Assembly: GCF_020532605.1 (NCBI RefSeq)
Contig: NZ_JAJATW010000001.1
Span: 1-64,000 of the forward strand
Direction of reading: 5' to 3'
Length of the DNA stretch: 64,000 nucleotides
DNA from: Marinomonas algarum
GTDB lineage: Bacteria > Pseudomonadota > Gammaproteobacteria > Pseudomonadales > Marinomonadaceae
The notes under the pieces were generated by a model. It had not been told where the DNA came from. It made no database searches and saw only the letters and a program-made list of their open reading frames with translations. The position numbers were made by a program, and so were the translations under genes. Each line of letters opens with the position of its first letter. The stretch's first letter is position 1. Below are positions 10,001-18,391 of the stretch, piece after piece.

Positions 10001-10444
10001 CAACAAGACCTAGCGGACTACCGTAAGTTTTATAATTTTGAAGTGGATATTCTGGACTCAGAAGGGAATAAAAAAACCACTTTAAGTCAGCGTATTCAAA
10101 CTGGGTCAGGAGGGGAGCATCAAATTCCTTTCTACTTGGCGATCGCTGCGGCCTTGTCAACAACCTATCGCTTGCATGAAACCCCCGAAGGTGAGATTGT
10201 CGGTGGCTTCTCCCTTGCTATGTTTGACGAAGCCTTTAATAAGATAGACATGGTGAAAACCTCTACTTGTATGGGCTTTATGAAAGACATCGGTCTGCAG
10301 GTTATTGCCGCCGCACCTGATGATAAGCGTGCTGTAATGGCGGCCAACATGGATACCATTATCAGTGTTTGGCGCGAAGGGGGTGCGGTTTCTATTGATG
10401 TTGCCTACCCTAAAGAAAAAGGCAAAGCATTACTGAATGGTTAA
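7055..10444 (+). CDS. mksB: MksB, SMC-like ATPase of the MksBEF condensin
   Basis: A 1,129-residue SMC/Rad50-like ATPase that should act as the motor subunit of a chromosome-organising condensin. Walker A GPTGSGKSSLL is at residues 30-40. Long coiled coils follow on both sides of a central hinge-like region. The C-terminal head has the signature TGSGGEHQIPF and Walker B SLAMFDEAFNKID. The Wadjet plasmid-defence systems add a fourth gene, the nuclease MksG/JetD. None is present here: the next gene is bolA. This suggests the housekeeping form of the complex. Confidence 0.92.
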   Translation: MKKLNRIVLVNWYLLGAEEIDIRGNTAIIGPTGSGKSSLLDAIQTVLTGASKRHLNYNASANDGKASGRSIRSYILGMIDSGQANAKVFGTQPREDAVSYLALVFEDSITQKESTVGLALSASLASPEEDVLGRFVLSNVGVRKTDFIDQMDGKSYQAKPWIDVREAMKKNCLDPYIKSGSASATQYINRYLEELSPSNDKLITLDGFLKNFKNALKFVPIASPTRFVQDFVLAEAPLQIGAYQKSLNEYRQLEAKTLEVSKRIDDLVLIQQDCGKKHQQEQSSVNYQWIATEARFDELGSKQDDIQDQYELQKEREEEIDEELATQGSLIKQLQSQLLRFEQQYEHSDVGLKLQQLEQSKKLLVLQGQQDQKAILQVRQLTLLLSSLLAFEDLLTQDTVDVIKRFAEFDGLITEEGRVEGNLKPLTQQLIALNALLDAEKSAVFGQRSVLHRNILNLKDECKQLESDVSSLKGGVSPLSQNTKRLIALLADAQITATPLSHLAEVVDRRWQDAIEGYLGSQREALIVEPEDAEEAIRIFRAHRRQLMGCRVIDTTQTRLWLNRGDQHSALRFIRCSNDHAQAYLNRRLGGIKPVETERELLREDSAMTADGMLKLSGTISTIRFVPHMMVGINTEGMRESREKQLMALSSELAGFLKADQRLEQADTLLGRVMANNQFDTEALSGASHTLTRLAQELESVEAEIAQLQKHDDTELQERIEALKVRIANVELEQKKLDRERQQIAEQFGSLNTQKSQLSSALSTLDEERNRLTSHPNYDAEYASERYALLENSMVNGAAIYKEAMSRAERASDKARGFDQKVRKEVADHYAKYHQANLDNDIQLDYLDSKFEEFEQYVCYQIKVLSETELAKYAKRAESARKEAEETFRSDYVSKLKDSLDQVAHIIRELNHSLKRRPFNQEIYQFRFYPNGDMKDILQLVERFSSQDQAHVGSLFDISASEDPDHIRAIETIQALISDEEKQQDLADYRKFYNFEVDILDSEGNKKTTLSQRIQTGSGGEHQIPFYLAIAAALSTTYRLHETPEGEIVGGFSLAMFDEAFNKIDMVKTSTCMGFMKDIGLQVIAAAPDDKRAVMAANMDTIISVWREGGAVSIDVAYPKEKGKALLNG

Positions 10445-10523
10445 TAAGTCTGTGCCACTTTAAATTCAGGCCGTTTTAACCGGTTTCTTATTATTTACTA
10501 AACGACTACTGAAAGGGATGATC

Positions 10524-10829
10524 ATGACAATACAGTCACAAATCGAACAACGTATTCAAGACGCCTTACCTGTGCATTTTATGACACTGGAAAATGAAAG
10601 CTACATGCATAACGTGCCTGCTGACAGCGAAACGCACTTTAAACTGGTATTGGTGAGTGACGCATTCGAAGGCAAACGCACTGTTCAGCGCCACCAAATG
10701 GTCTACGCTATTTTATCTGATGAAATGCCAAAGTTTCATGCGCTTGCAATGCACACTCACACAATAAAGGAATGGACGGATCGAGCAGACAGTATTCCTT
10801 CGTCACCTAAGTGTAAGGGAGGAGAATAA
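10524..10829 (+). CDS. bolA: BolA family protein
   Basis: A 101-residue BolA-fold protein. BolA proteins bind monothiol glutaredoxins and iron-sulfur clusters and can act as transcription factors. The family core RHQMVYAILSDEMPKFHALAMHT is complete. ATG 10524 is preferred over ATG 10518 because AAAGGG ends 6 bases upstream of it, a better spacing. It stands alone, with a palindromic hairpin just after its stop. Confidence 0.88.
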   Translation: MTIQSQIEQRIQDALPVHFMTLENESYMHNVPADSETHFKLVLVSDAFEGKRTVQRHQMVYAILSDEMPKFHALAMHTHTIKEWTDRADSIPSSPKCKGGE

Positions 10830-10847
10830 GACAGCCTGTCTTATTCT
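10823..10847 (+). terminator. Hairpin after bolA
   Basis: Twelve-base perfect arms AGAATAAGACAG (10823-10834) and CTGTCTTATTCT (10836-10847) are separated by one base. The T-rich tail is weak (GATTGCTTT), so it may be a partial terminator or an RNA-stabilising stem between bolA and the STAS gene. Confidence 0.5.
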
Positions 10848-10856
10848 GATTGCTTT

Positions 10857-11159
10857 ATGAGTATCACCGTCGCTGTAGATGAGCCAAATGACTGTGTCAT
10901 TATTCGTGTTTTAGGCAGTTTTGATTTTTCTTTATTCAACGATTTTCGTGCGGCCTATACAGATTTATCAACGACATATGAGCGTTATATTATTGACATG
11001 AGCCAAGTGGAGTACTTGGACAGTGCCGCACTGGGTATGTTATTGAGTATGCGTAATGCTATTGATTTGCCGGCGCAAATTGAGTTGAAAGGGGCGAATG
11101 ACTTTATCAAAAATATACTGATGATCTCCCGTTTTGATAAACGCTTTGAGATTCAATAA
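10857..11159 (+). CDS. STAS-domain anti-anti-sigma factor
   Basis: A 100-residue single STAS domain. The segment IIDMSQVEYLDSAALGML contains the conserved serine (S56) that is phosphorylated in anti-sigma antagonists. It lies 9 bases before a gene for a receiver-PP2C phosphatase, the usual partner that removes that phosphate. The pair resembles HsbA-HsbR of Pseudomonas, which sets a switch on an anti-sigma factor. No anti-sigma kinase gene lies in this window. Confidence 0.85.
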   Translation: MSITVAVDEPNDCVIIRVLGSFDFSLFNDFRAAYTDLSTTYERYIIDMSQVEYLDSAALGMLLSMRNAIDLPAQIELKGANDFIKNILMISRFDKRFEIQ

Positions 11160-11168
11160 GGGGCGATA

Positions 11169-12308
11169 ATGAAATTATTGTGCGTAGACATTGATGCAGT
11201 GTATCGCGACATTATTTCCCTATACGCTGAGAAAGAAGGCATGGCCGTAAAGATTGAGTCTGAATTCGATGCGGCGCGCTCGTCTTTTCGCGAGTTTATG
11301 CCTGATATTGTGATTGTGGGTGTTGTGTCAGAGCTAGAGCAGAGCTTTGCTTTGTTGCACGCACTGAAAGCCGCATCAGGTGACCGTTTTACGCCGATTA
11401 TTTGTTTATCAGATCATGCAACCAATGCCGTAATGGACAGGTGCTTTCAATCCGGTGCAGACGACTTTATTTCAAAACCCTTTAACGAAGGGTTGTTTCA
11501 TATTCGGTTGAAAACACATTTACGCCACATTCACTTAATGAAAGAAATGTATCGTAAAAACAAAGCCCTTACCTATTATCAAACCATGATAGAGCGTGAA
11601 CACGAGATGGCTCATCATGTACTTGATCATATTCAAGGGCGCAGCGAGAAAAATTCACAATATGTCGCTATAACCCGTTTATCCGCAGCCAGTTTTAACG
11701 GTGATCTTGCTTTGGTGAAAACACGCTCTGATGGCGCGCGTTTAGTTTTTGTTGGGGATTTCACCGGGCACGGTTTACCGGCTTCCATTGGCGCTTTGCC
11801 GATTATGCAGGCATTCTTTGATGCCGTTGATGACTTACTAAAAATTGAAGTGTTAGCGGAAAAAATGAATCGTATATTATTAAACATTCTACCGGACTAC
11901 ATGTTCTGTGCGGGCTATTTAATCTATATGGGGCGCGACGGTGACATTCTTTACTGGGGCGGGGGAATGCCCAATGCACTGATTCGTCGTACGAACGGTG
12001 AGATGGATTATTTACGTTCGACGCATATGCCACTTGGTATTTTGCCTGCTTCAGAGTTTGAGGGGAAACTGGAAGCGAATCAGCTCTCAACAGGAGACAC
12101 TTTGATCATCGTTTCTGATGGTGTGTTGGAGCTTAAGAACAGTGAAGGCTTAATGTTTGGAGACGAAAAAGCCTTGCAGCTTATTCAAACGGCTTATGCT
12201 GAAAAAGACTTAATAAAGGCACAATATCACACTGAAAAAGTACTGGCGGATTACCGCGGTGAGTCTGCACAGCTAGATGATATTACGTTGGTTGCTCTTA
12301 GGTGCTAA
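11169..12308 (+). CDS. Receiver-like domain fused to PP2C/SpoIIE phosphatase
   Basis: A 379-residue protein with an N-terminal response-regulator fold (residues 1-120) and a C-terminal SpoIIE/PP2C phosphatase (about 150-379). Phosphatase metal sites are visible in VFVGDFTGHGLPA, SDGVLE and DDITLVAL. The receiver keeps the acidic pair (VDID) and the lysine in SKPF, but the phospho-acceptor position after PDIVIV is glycine 51 rather than aspartate. It is therefore unlikely to be switched by ordinary phosphorylation. It probably dephosphorylates the STAS protein encoded just upstream. AGGGG precedes the ATG. Confidence 0.85.
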   Translation: MKLLCVDIDAVYRDIISLYAEKEGMAVKIESEFDAARSSFREFMPDIVIVGVVSELEQSFALLHALKAASGDRFTPIICLSDHATNAVMDRCFQSGADDFISKPFNEGLFHIRLKTHLRHIHLMKEMYRKNKALTYYQTMIEREHEMAHHVLDHIQGRSEKNSQYVAITRLSAASFNGDLALVKTRSDGARLVFVGDFTGHGLPASIGALPIMQAFFDAVDDLLKIEVLAEKMNRILLNILPDYMFCAGYLIYMGRDGDILYWGGGMPNALIRRTNGEMDYLRSTHMPLGILPASEFEGKLEANQLSTGDTLIIVSDGVLELKNSEGLMFGDEKALQLIQTAYAEKDLIKAQYHTEKVLADYRGESAQLDDITLVALRC

Positions 12309-12340
12309 ACACGTCCTTGTGTATCATAGCAAATAACCGA

Positions 12341-12994
12341 TTATTTTTTACCGTTCTTCTTTTTGGACTTATTATTTTTAGCCCCTGACTTAGGTCGAGT
12401 TTTTGGGAAAGGACGTTTTTCTGGTTCCGTTCTCAGTACCAAAAATAGATCAGTTACGACTTCAGGGATTTGTGCAATACATGAGGTGGTCAACTTTTCG
12501 CTGCTGCGTATTTCTACCACTTCTTCATCATCGAAAAGATCAGATGCCACCATAATAGGCAGCAACAGCTCGGCAACAGATTCTTCTTTTTCAGACTCAA
12601 ACCATTGGCCTTCTGTCATGAAAACACCTTCCATAAAGCCGGTCGCCCACTCTTGAAGTTCACTCAGTTCTTCAGGAGAATCGCCCATCTCAAGTTCACA
12701 CGGAACAAGAAAACCATCTTCCGATTCTAGCTCTTTTTGAATATCTAAAAATAAACGTGATAAATACTGAAGTATTTGTTTTTCTTGCTTTTCATTGTCA
12801 AAGGTAGGGGTATCTTCGAAGATAACAGGAAGCCATTGCTCTTCTGCTATGGCAATGGGACAGATAGACAGCGCCGTTAAAAAGCCATGTGCCATAACAA
12901 AGTTTTGACATTCCTCATGAACTTGGTCTGATTCTAAAAAGATTTCCAGTGTTTCTAACTCAAGATCGTCGAGAGGTTGGTGTGCCATATACAT
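12341..12994 (-). CDS. YecA/YgfB family protein (UPF0149)
   Basis: A 217-residue protein with the YecA family pattern: an N-terminal helical part (LEIFLESDQVHEECQNFVMAHGFL) and the segment LQEWATGFMEGV near residue 115. The C-terminus is a lysine-rich tail (KSKKKNGKK) without the zinc-binding SEC-C motif that many YecA proteins carry. Its molecular function is unknown. It is divergent from the RecQ-like gene and convergent to the phosphatase gene. Confidence 0.8.
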   Translation of the reverse strand: MYMAHQPLDDLELETLEIFLESDQVHEECQNFVMAHGFLTALSICPIAIAEEQWLPVIFEDTPTFDNEKQEKQILQYLSRLFLDIQKELESEDGFLVPCELEMGDSPEELSELQEWATGFMEGVFMTEGQWFESEKEESVAELLLPIMVASDLFDDEEVVEIRSSEKLTTSCIAQIPEVVTDLFLVLRTEPEKRPFPKTRPKSGAKNNKSKKKNGKK

Positions 12995-13084
12995 GTCTTC
13001 CTAATACAAATTAAGCCTAAGATTTTATCGAAAAGAAGCTGAAAAATCGATGCAGAAAAGGCTGTGTTAAGAGATAATTCCCAA

Positions 13085-14878
13085 ATGAATGTAAAGACAC
13101 AAATACTCAAGCGTTTTGGCTTTTCTCAATATCGTCCGTTGCAAGAAGAGGCGATTGATGCTTTGCAGGCAGGGCAAGATGTTTTACTTGCTGCTCCGAC
13201 TGGCGGGGGCAAATCCCTCGTCTATCAAGTTGCTGGGCTGATGCGCTCTGGAATGGCGGTAATAGTGAGCCCGCTTTTGTCCTTGATGAGTCAACAGGTC
13301 GTCGCATTAGAAAAAAAAGGTATTCGTGCAAAATTCTTAAACTCCACGCTCAATATTAATGAGCAAGAGGATCTTGCTTGGTCGTTGCATCGACAACATA
13401 TTGACCTTCTGTACTTATCGCCTGAAAAACTGATGCAGCCCTCCGTCATGCGTTTTTTACAAAGTATTGATATCGCGCTCTTTGCCATTGATGAGGCGCA
13501 TTGTATTGCGCAATGGGGTGGGTATTTTCGTCCAGAATACAGCCAACTAGGTCAGTTACGCGATCTATTCCCAAACGTTCCCACTATTGCCCTCACAGGA
13601 ACCGTTGATCGAGATACGATTCAAACCATTCAACAAACTCTGCAACTAGTCAGCCCATTAGTACTAAGAAGCAGCTTTGATCGAAGTAATATTCAATTAA
13701 ATATCGCGCAGAAGCGAAAAGCAAAACAGCAAATTCTTTATTTTCTACATCATGAAGTCGCCGGTGAAACAGGCATTATTTATTGTCGGTCGAAAAAGAA
13801 AACAGAAGAGATAGCGACTTGGATTCGTGAATTAGGGCTACCTTGCCTACATTATCACGCTGGTATGACCGAGGAGCAAAAGCAGTCCAATCATAAGACA
13901 TTTTCCTCTCAGCATGGGGTTATTATGGTTGCAACTACTGCTTACGGTATGGGGATCGACATTTCTCATATTCGCTTTGTTGTGCACCTGGATTTACCCA
14001 GTAGCCCAGAAGCGTATTTTCAAGAAGTTGGTCGTGCCGGGCGTGATGGCGAGCCTGCAAAAGCACTTTTGTTGTATGGCCTACAGGATATGCTTCAAGC
14101 TCAACAATTGCTCCATGCACAAGGTCAGCACACAGAGAACACTCAAGTAGTCATTGGCAAAAAGAACCCGCAACAGCTTTTAAACTCGTTGTTTCAGATT
14201 CTCGAAGGGCGAGGGTGTCGGCGCCAAAATTTGTTGTCACATTTTGATGAGGTTATTGACGCTTGCGGCAATTGTGATCGTTGTCTTGCCAACTCGACTG
14301 AACAGAATATGACAATTGCAAGTCAGAAGCTGTTATCGCTTATTTATCACACGAAAGGGGTGCAGCCTTTTTCATTACTCATCCAAGTGTTGCTGGGTAA
14401 AAAGACAAAATCCGTAGTTGCTGCAAATGCACAGGCGTTAAGCTTGTTCTCTAAAGGTAAAGAACTAACTGAAAGCCAATGGAAAGCAGTGGTACGCCAT
14501 TTAATAGCCTTTCAATTTATTTCTGTCCAGAGTCAATATGGCTTCACGGTGCATATTAATGAAAAAGCGCGTTCTATTTTACGAGGTGAACATCAAGTTA
14601 TCATAACAACAGAACGCTTTTACCCAACGTTGAATGAGGATTGTCTTGCTTCTGAGCAGGTGGACTGGCATAAGGTGCTAGCTTGGAAGCACCGCTGTCT
14701 ACAGGTGAAAATTAGTGAGACGCAACTAAGGTTGATTTGTCTGCATAAGCCAAATACGGTGGCTTCTTTAAGTCGATTGACAGGGTTGCCAAAGGAGGCC
14801 ATTAGCGACGTAGCAGATGATCTGTTTGCCATCTTAAACCCTGACACTACCTCAGTGGAAGCACTGCCATGCCCCTAG
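13085..14878 (+). CDS. RecQ-family ATP-dependent DNA helicase
   Basis: A 597-residue 3'-5' helicase of the RecQ family for DNA repair and recombination. Walker A is APTGGGKS, motif II is IDEAHCIAQWG followed by FRPEY, and motif VI is QEVGRAGRDGE. The zinc-binding domain is intact (CRRQNLLSHF then CGNCDRC). The C-terminal 100 residues look like a divergent HRDC domain. ATG 13085 is tentative: an in-frame GTG at 13064 would add seven residues, and neither has a strong ribosome binding site. The stop overlaps sprT by 10 bases. Confidence 0.88.
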   Translation: MNVKTQILKRFGFSQYRPLQEEAIDALQAGQDVLLAAPTGGGKSLVYQVAGLMRSGMAVIVSPLLSLMSQQVVALEKKGIRAKFLNSTLNINEQEDLAWSLHRQHIDLLYLSPEKLMQPSVMRFLQSIDIALFAIDEAHCIAQWGGYFRPEYSQLGQLRDLFPNVPTIALTGTVDRDTIQTIQQTLQLVSPLVLRSSFDRSNIQLNIAQKRKAKQQILYFLHHEVAGETGIIYCRSKKKTEEIATWIRELGLPCLHYHAGMTEEQKQSNHKTFSSQHGVIMVATTAYGMGIDISHIRFVVHLDLPSSPEAYFQEVGRAGRDGEPAKALLLYGLQDMLQAQQLLHAQGQHTENTQVVIGKKNPQQLLNSLFQILEGRGCRRQNLLSHFDEVIDACGNCDRCLANSTEQNMTIASQKLLSLIYHTKGVQPFSLLIQVLLGKKTKSVVAANAQALSLFSKGKELTESQWKAVVRHLIAFQFISVQSQYGFTVHINEKARSILRGEHQVIITTERFYPTLNEDCLASEQVDWHKVLAWKHRCLQVKISETQLRLICLHKPNTVASLSRLTGLPKEAISDVADDLFAILNPDTTSVEALPCP

Positions 14879-15402
14879 AAAAAGGCAAAGATTCGTCGTC
14901 TTTTCTTTGTCAAATATCAGACAAAGACATTGACCTCATTGGAATAAAAGTAAAAGAGTGTTTCGAAGTAGCAGAGCGTTTTTTTGGTTGTTCTTTTCGA
15001 CGAGCCAGTTATAACTTCAAACAAAAGGGCAGGGCAGCAGGCACAGCCCATTTACAAAAGAATGAATTGCGCTTTAATCACTTTATGTTTAGCCAAGATA
15101 CTAGAACATTTCTAGAGACAGTCGTGCCTCATGAAGTGTCGCATCTCATTGTTTACCAGATTTATGGCAACACAGTGAAACCCCATGGTAAAGAGTGGCA
15201 AGCAGTTATGCGTAAGGTCTATTCGTTAGCGCCTAATCGAACCCATAACTTTGAGACGCCAGCGCCTAAAAGTTGCTATGAATATAAGTGTTCCTGCCAG
15301 CATCACCTGTTTACGCCCCATCGTCATAACAGAGCGTCTAAAGGTGTTCAGTATGTCTGTAAATGTTGTCGTGTGACCTTGCAATTTATAGGCAAAAAGT
15401 GA
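14869..15402 (+). CDS. sprT: SprT family zinc metalloprotease-like protein
   Basis: A 177-residue SprT protein. The zinc-binding HEVSH motif is near residue 87, with a third histidine in KPHGKEW. The C-terminal zinc ribbon shows CxC (YKCSCQHH) and CKCC. Bacterial SprT is a homologue of eukaryotic Spartan, which cuts DNA-crosslinked proteins. The overlap with the upstream RecQ-like helicase gene makes a repair-linked role attractive, but this is inference. Confidence 0.87.
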   Translation: MPLEKGKDSSSFLCQISDKDIDLIGIKVKECFEVAERFFGCSFRRASYNFKQKGRAAGTAHLQKNELRFNHFMFSQDTRTFLETVVPHEVSHLIVYQIYGNTVKPHGKEWQAVMRKVYSLAPNRTHNFETPAPKSCYEYKCSCQHHLFTPHRHNRASKGVQYVCKCCRVTLQFIGKK

Positions 15403-15494
15403 TTTTTAATGTACTTACAGGCGATAACTGCCATTTTTAATGCGATAAAGAACGCCTTGTAGTACCATAGCGGCGTTTTGTTTATAGCGTATTT

Positions 15495-16334
15495 ATGATG
15501 GATTTATCAAACCGACCTAAAGAAAAATTAGAGCTGAATAAGCTCCAAAAACGTCTCCGCAGATTAACAGGCCAAGCCATTGCTGACTTCAATATGATTG
15601 AAGAAGGTGACAAAATTATGGTGTGTCTATCCGGTGGCAAAGACTCCTACACTATGCTTGAAATACTGCGTAACTTGCAGGCAAGTGCGCCCATCAATTT
15701 CAGCATTGTGGCAGTCAATCTTGATCAAAAGCAACCTGGCTTTCCTGAACATATTTTACCTGCTTACCTTAAAGAGGTTGGTGTTGATTTTCACATCTTA
15801 GAACGTGATACATACAGCATTGTCAAAGAGATTGTGCCAGAAGGTAAAACCACTTGTGGGCTGTGTTCTCGTCTGCGTCGAGGGTCCTTATATGGCTTTG
15901 CGGAAGAAATTGGTGCAACGAAAATAGCGCTTGGCCATCATAGGGATGATATTTTAGAAACGCTGTTTCTGAACATGTTTTTTGGTGGGAAACTGAAGTC
16001 CATGCCCCCTAAGCTGTTAAGTGATGATGGAAAGCACGTTGTAATTCGTCCTTTAGCGTATTGCAAAGAGAAAGATATAGAAGCGTTTTCTGTGCTTAAG
16101 GAATACCCTATCATTCCTTGTAACCTCTGTGGCTCTCAAGAAAACCTTCAGCGTCAAGTAGTGAAAGAGATGCTACAAACATGGGAAAAAGAATTTCCAG
16201 GACGAACTGAAACGATGTTTTCTGCCATGCAAAATGTTGTGCCATCACACCTTGCTGACACCGATCTGTTCAATTTTAAAGAGTTGGAACCATCAAAAGA
16301 GGCTTCCGATAGATTAAACATCATTTCATTATAG
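15495..16334 (+). CDS. ttcA: tRNA 2-thiocytidine synthetase TtcA
   Basis: TtcA makes 2-thiocytidine at position 32 of tRNAs using ATP and an iron-sulfur cluster. The PP-loop SGGKDS is at residues 46-51 and the cysteine pairs CGLC (121-124) and CNLC (209-212) are present. The length of 279 fits the short TtcA class. Two ATGs start the gene back to back at 15495. A 92-base intergenic region before it presumably holds the promoter. The YfaZ porin gene follows after 10 bases. Confidence 0.93.
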   Translation: MMDLSNRPKEKLELNKLQKRLRRLTGQAIADFNMIEEGDKIMVCLSGGKDSYTMLEILRNLQASAPINFSIVAVNLDQKQPGFPEHILPAYLKEVGVDFHILERDTYSIVKEIVPEGKTTCGLCSRLRRGSLYGFAEEIGATKIALGHHRDDILETLFLNMFFGGKLKSMPPKLLSDDGKHVVIRPLAYCKEKDIEAFSVLKEYPIIPCNLCGSQENLQRQVVKEMLQTWEKEFPGRTETMFSAMQNVVPSHLADTDLFNFKELEPSKEASDRLNIISL

Positions 16335-16344
16335 GACAATAAAT

Positions 16345-16911
16345 ATGAATAGTTTCACATGTAAAGCCTTATTAATGGCAGCAGGAATTCTCGGGTCATC
16401 TGTTGTGGCTGCCTCATCGGCGGGCGTGAGTTTGACAAATGAGACTGTTAAAGGGGACCTTAATGTCAATATGGGCAGTTTTGGCCTTAATGTAGGTCTT
16501 TCACGTGATGATGATACTGACAGCACAACAGGCTATGTTGGTGCAACCATTGAAGACTCAGATACAAGTGGCCCACTGCAAGCAGGGCTGGGCATTCGTT
16601 TAAACGCCATTGATAATAATCGACCTAATGACAACGACTTGTCCTTAGCAGTAAGCTTGGGTGGTTGGTATCGTTATACTCTTCAGAAAGCGAATCGTGT
16701 GAGTATTTATGGCTCTCTTTATTATGCTCCTGAGGTGCTTTCGTTTAACGATCTAGACCACACTTACAACTATGAGTTTCGTTTAGAGTACATGACGATG
16801 CGTAATGCACGTGCTTATGTGAGTTATGGTGAAACGGTTACCATCTATAACGACGGAAGTCGTAAAGAAATTAATGACGGCGTTGCTTTTGGCGCAAACG
16901 TAATTTTTTAA
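16345..16911 (+). CDS. YfaZ-family outer-membrane protein
   Basis: A 188-residue secreted protein with a signal peptide (LLMAAGILGSSVVAASSA) followed by alternating beta-strand sequence and a C-terminal aromatic residue (GANVIF), typical of outer-membrane barrels. Sequence layout and size fit the YfaZ family, whose cargo is unknown. It starts 10 bases after ttcA and ends at a clear terminator. Confidence 0.75.
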   Translation: MNSFTCKALLMAAGILGSSVVAASSAGVSLTNETVKGDLNVNMGSFGLNVGLSRDDDTDSTTGYVGATIEDSDTSGPLQAGLGIRLNAIDNNRPNDNDLSLAVSLGGWYRYTLQKANRVSIYGSLYYAPEVLSFNDLDHTYNYEFRLEYMTMRNARAYVSYGETVTIYNDGSRKEINDGVAFGANVIF

Positions 16912-16931
16912 TATCTTTTGTAGTAAAAAGC

Positions 16932-16965
16932 AAAAAGGTGGCTTAGTTAGAGTCACCTTTTTTAT
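16932..16965 (+). terminator. Intrinsic terminator after the YfaZ porin gene
   Basis: Arms AAAAAGGTGGCT and AGTCACCTTTTT pair with one mismatch around a 7-base loop, followed by further T. It closes the ttcA-porin unit and faces the minus-strand apt gene. Confidence 0.75.
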
Positions 16966-17039
16966 ATCATCTGGTGTTTAAAGCTGACAGACAAGTCAAA
17001 AACTAATCTACAGAAAACTAGTTTACAGAGTGTGTAGGT

Positions 17040-17582
17040 TTATTCGTCAGCGTAGGCGCACAATCCAAAGACAGAAATATTGTTGTCTCTTAGTTTTTGA
17101 CTGCCGCCGAGATCAGGTAGGTCGATGATAGCGGCCACTTCTTTGATGTTAGCGCCTTGTTCTGTGAGTAATTCAATGGCCGCGAGTAGGGTGCCACCTG
17201 TTGCAATTAAATCATCAAACAATAGGACCTCATCGCCCGCCTTAACAGAACCTTCTTGTATTTCAAGTTCTGCTTCGCCGTATTCTAAAGCATACTTCTG
17301 AGAAATGGTTTTTCCAGGAAGTTTGCCTTTCTTGCGTATAAGGATCAGAGGTTTTTGTAATTCATAAGCCAAAACAGCAGCAATAAGGAAACCACGAGCA
17401 TCAATACAAGCGATATGTGAGATGTCGGATGCAATGTATCTGTGTACATAAGCATCTACAACCATTCTCATTCCTTTTGGATCACTGAAAATAGGAGTGA
17501 TGTCTCGAAAGCTTATGCCGGGTTTTGGCCAGTCTTCAACCGTTTTAATGAGCGATTTAATGTAAAAATCATCGTAAAGCAT
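17040..17582 (-). CDS. apt: Adenine phosphoribosyltransferase
   Basis: Apt converts adenine and PRPP to AMP in purine salvage. The 180-residue protein has the PRPP-binding motif LLFDDLIATGGTL near residue 125 and the N-terminal segment WPKPGISFRDITPI typical of Apt. It is the last gene of a minus-strand cluster hemN-fnr-apt with 24-base gaps, an order seen also in pseudomonads. Confidence 0.94.
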   Translation of the reverse strand: MLYDDFYIKSLIKTVEDWPKPGISFRDITPIFSDPKGMRMVVDAYVHRYIASDISHIACIDARGFLIAAVLAYELQKPLILIRKKGKLPGKTISQKYALEYGEAELEIQEGSVKAGDEVLLFDDLIATGGTLLAAIELLTEQGANIKEVAAIIDLPDLGGSQKLRDNNISVFGLCAYADE

Positions 17583-17606
17583 GCTTTAAAAGTCTCGATT
17601 ATGTAT

Positions 17607-18368
17607 TTAGATGTTTGATATTTTACCACAATCACTCGCCACTCCGACCAGTTTTTGTATTTCTGGAAAATCAATAATCTCAATTTCTTTGCCGTCAACA
17701 TGAATCAACTCATTTTTTTGAAAGCGCGTAATAACGCGACTAACCGTTTCTACCGCTAAACCTAAGTAATTCCCCATCTCGCCACGAGACATAGAAAGAC
17801 GAAAAGAGCTGGCAGAATAGCCGCGTTTTTTAAAGCGGTTAGAGAGGTTCAACAAAAAAGACGCCACTTTTTCATCGGCATTTTTTTTGCCTAGCAAAAC
17901 CATCATTTGCTGATCGTCTGATATTTTTCGGCTCAGCACTTTAAATAATTGACGCTTCAAAGAAGGGATATGAGAAGACAGCTCTTCCAAATGACTAAAA
18001 GGAATTTCACATACTGTTGTTGTTTCTAGTGCCTTTGCAGAGACAGGGTAAATATCGGCATCGATACCGCTGAGTCCGACTAATTCACTTGGACAATAAA
18101 AACCGGTGATCTGTTCTTCTCCAAGTGACGTAATATTAAATGTCTTGAGAGTGCCAGATCTGACTGCATAGACTGAGCCGAATGCATCACCTTGACGGAA
18201 GAGAAATTCTCCTTTTTTCAAAGGTTTTTTTCGTTCAATGATTTGGTCAAGCCTATTAATGTCTTCATCAGCCAAAGCAAGAGGAAGACACAATGCGCTC
18301 AGGCTACAGTTTTGGCATTGTGAGGTAAGTGTGCTGTTAAAACGTGACGATGCATGTGTGGCTGTCAT
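17607..18368 (-). CDS. fnr: Fnr/Anr oxygen-sensing transcription regulator
   Basis: A 253-residue Crp-Fnr regulator that senses oxygen through a [4Fe-4S] cluster and switches on anaerobic genes. All four cluster cysteines can be placed: C18, C21 and C27 (CQNCSLSALC) and C120. The cyclic-nucleotide-fold core spans about 35-160. The helix-turn-helix GNYLGLAVETVSRVITRFQ matches the Fnr recognition helix with its E-SR residues. It lies directly downstream of hemN, a classical Fnr target. Confidence 0.93.
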   Translation of the reverse strand: MTATHASSRFNSTLTSQCQNCSLSALCLPLALADEDINRLDQIIERKKPLKKGEFLFRQGDAFGSVYAVRSGTLKTFNITSLGEEQITGFYCPSELVGLSGIDADIYPVSAKALETTTVCEIPFSHLEELSSHIPSLKRQLFKVLSRKISDDQQMMVLLGKKNADEKVASFLLNLSNRFKKRGYSASSFRLSMSRGEMGNYLGLAVETVSRVITRFQKNELIHVDGKEIEIIDFPEIQKLVGVASDCGKISNI

Positions 18369-18391
18369 TTCAATCTCCCTGATCTCTCGAC

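Noticed and set aside
5016-10444. Wadjet anti-plasmid system
   Set aside because: The fourth gene (JetD/MksG nuclease) is absent and bolA follows, so calling it a defence system is not supported.
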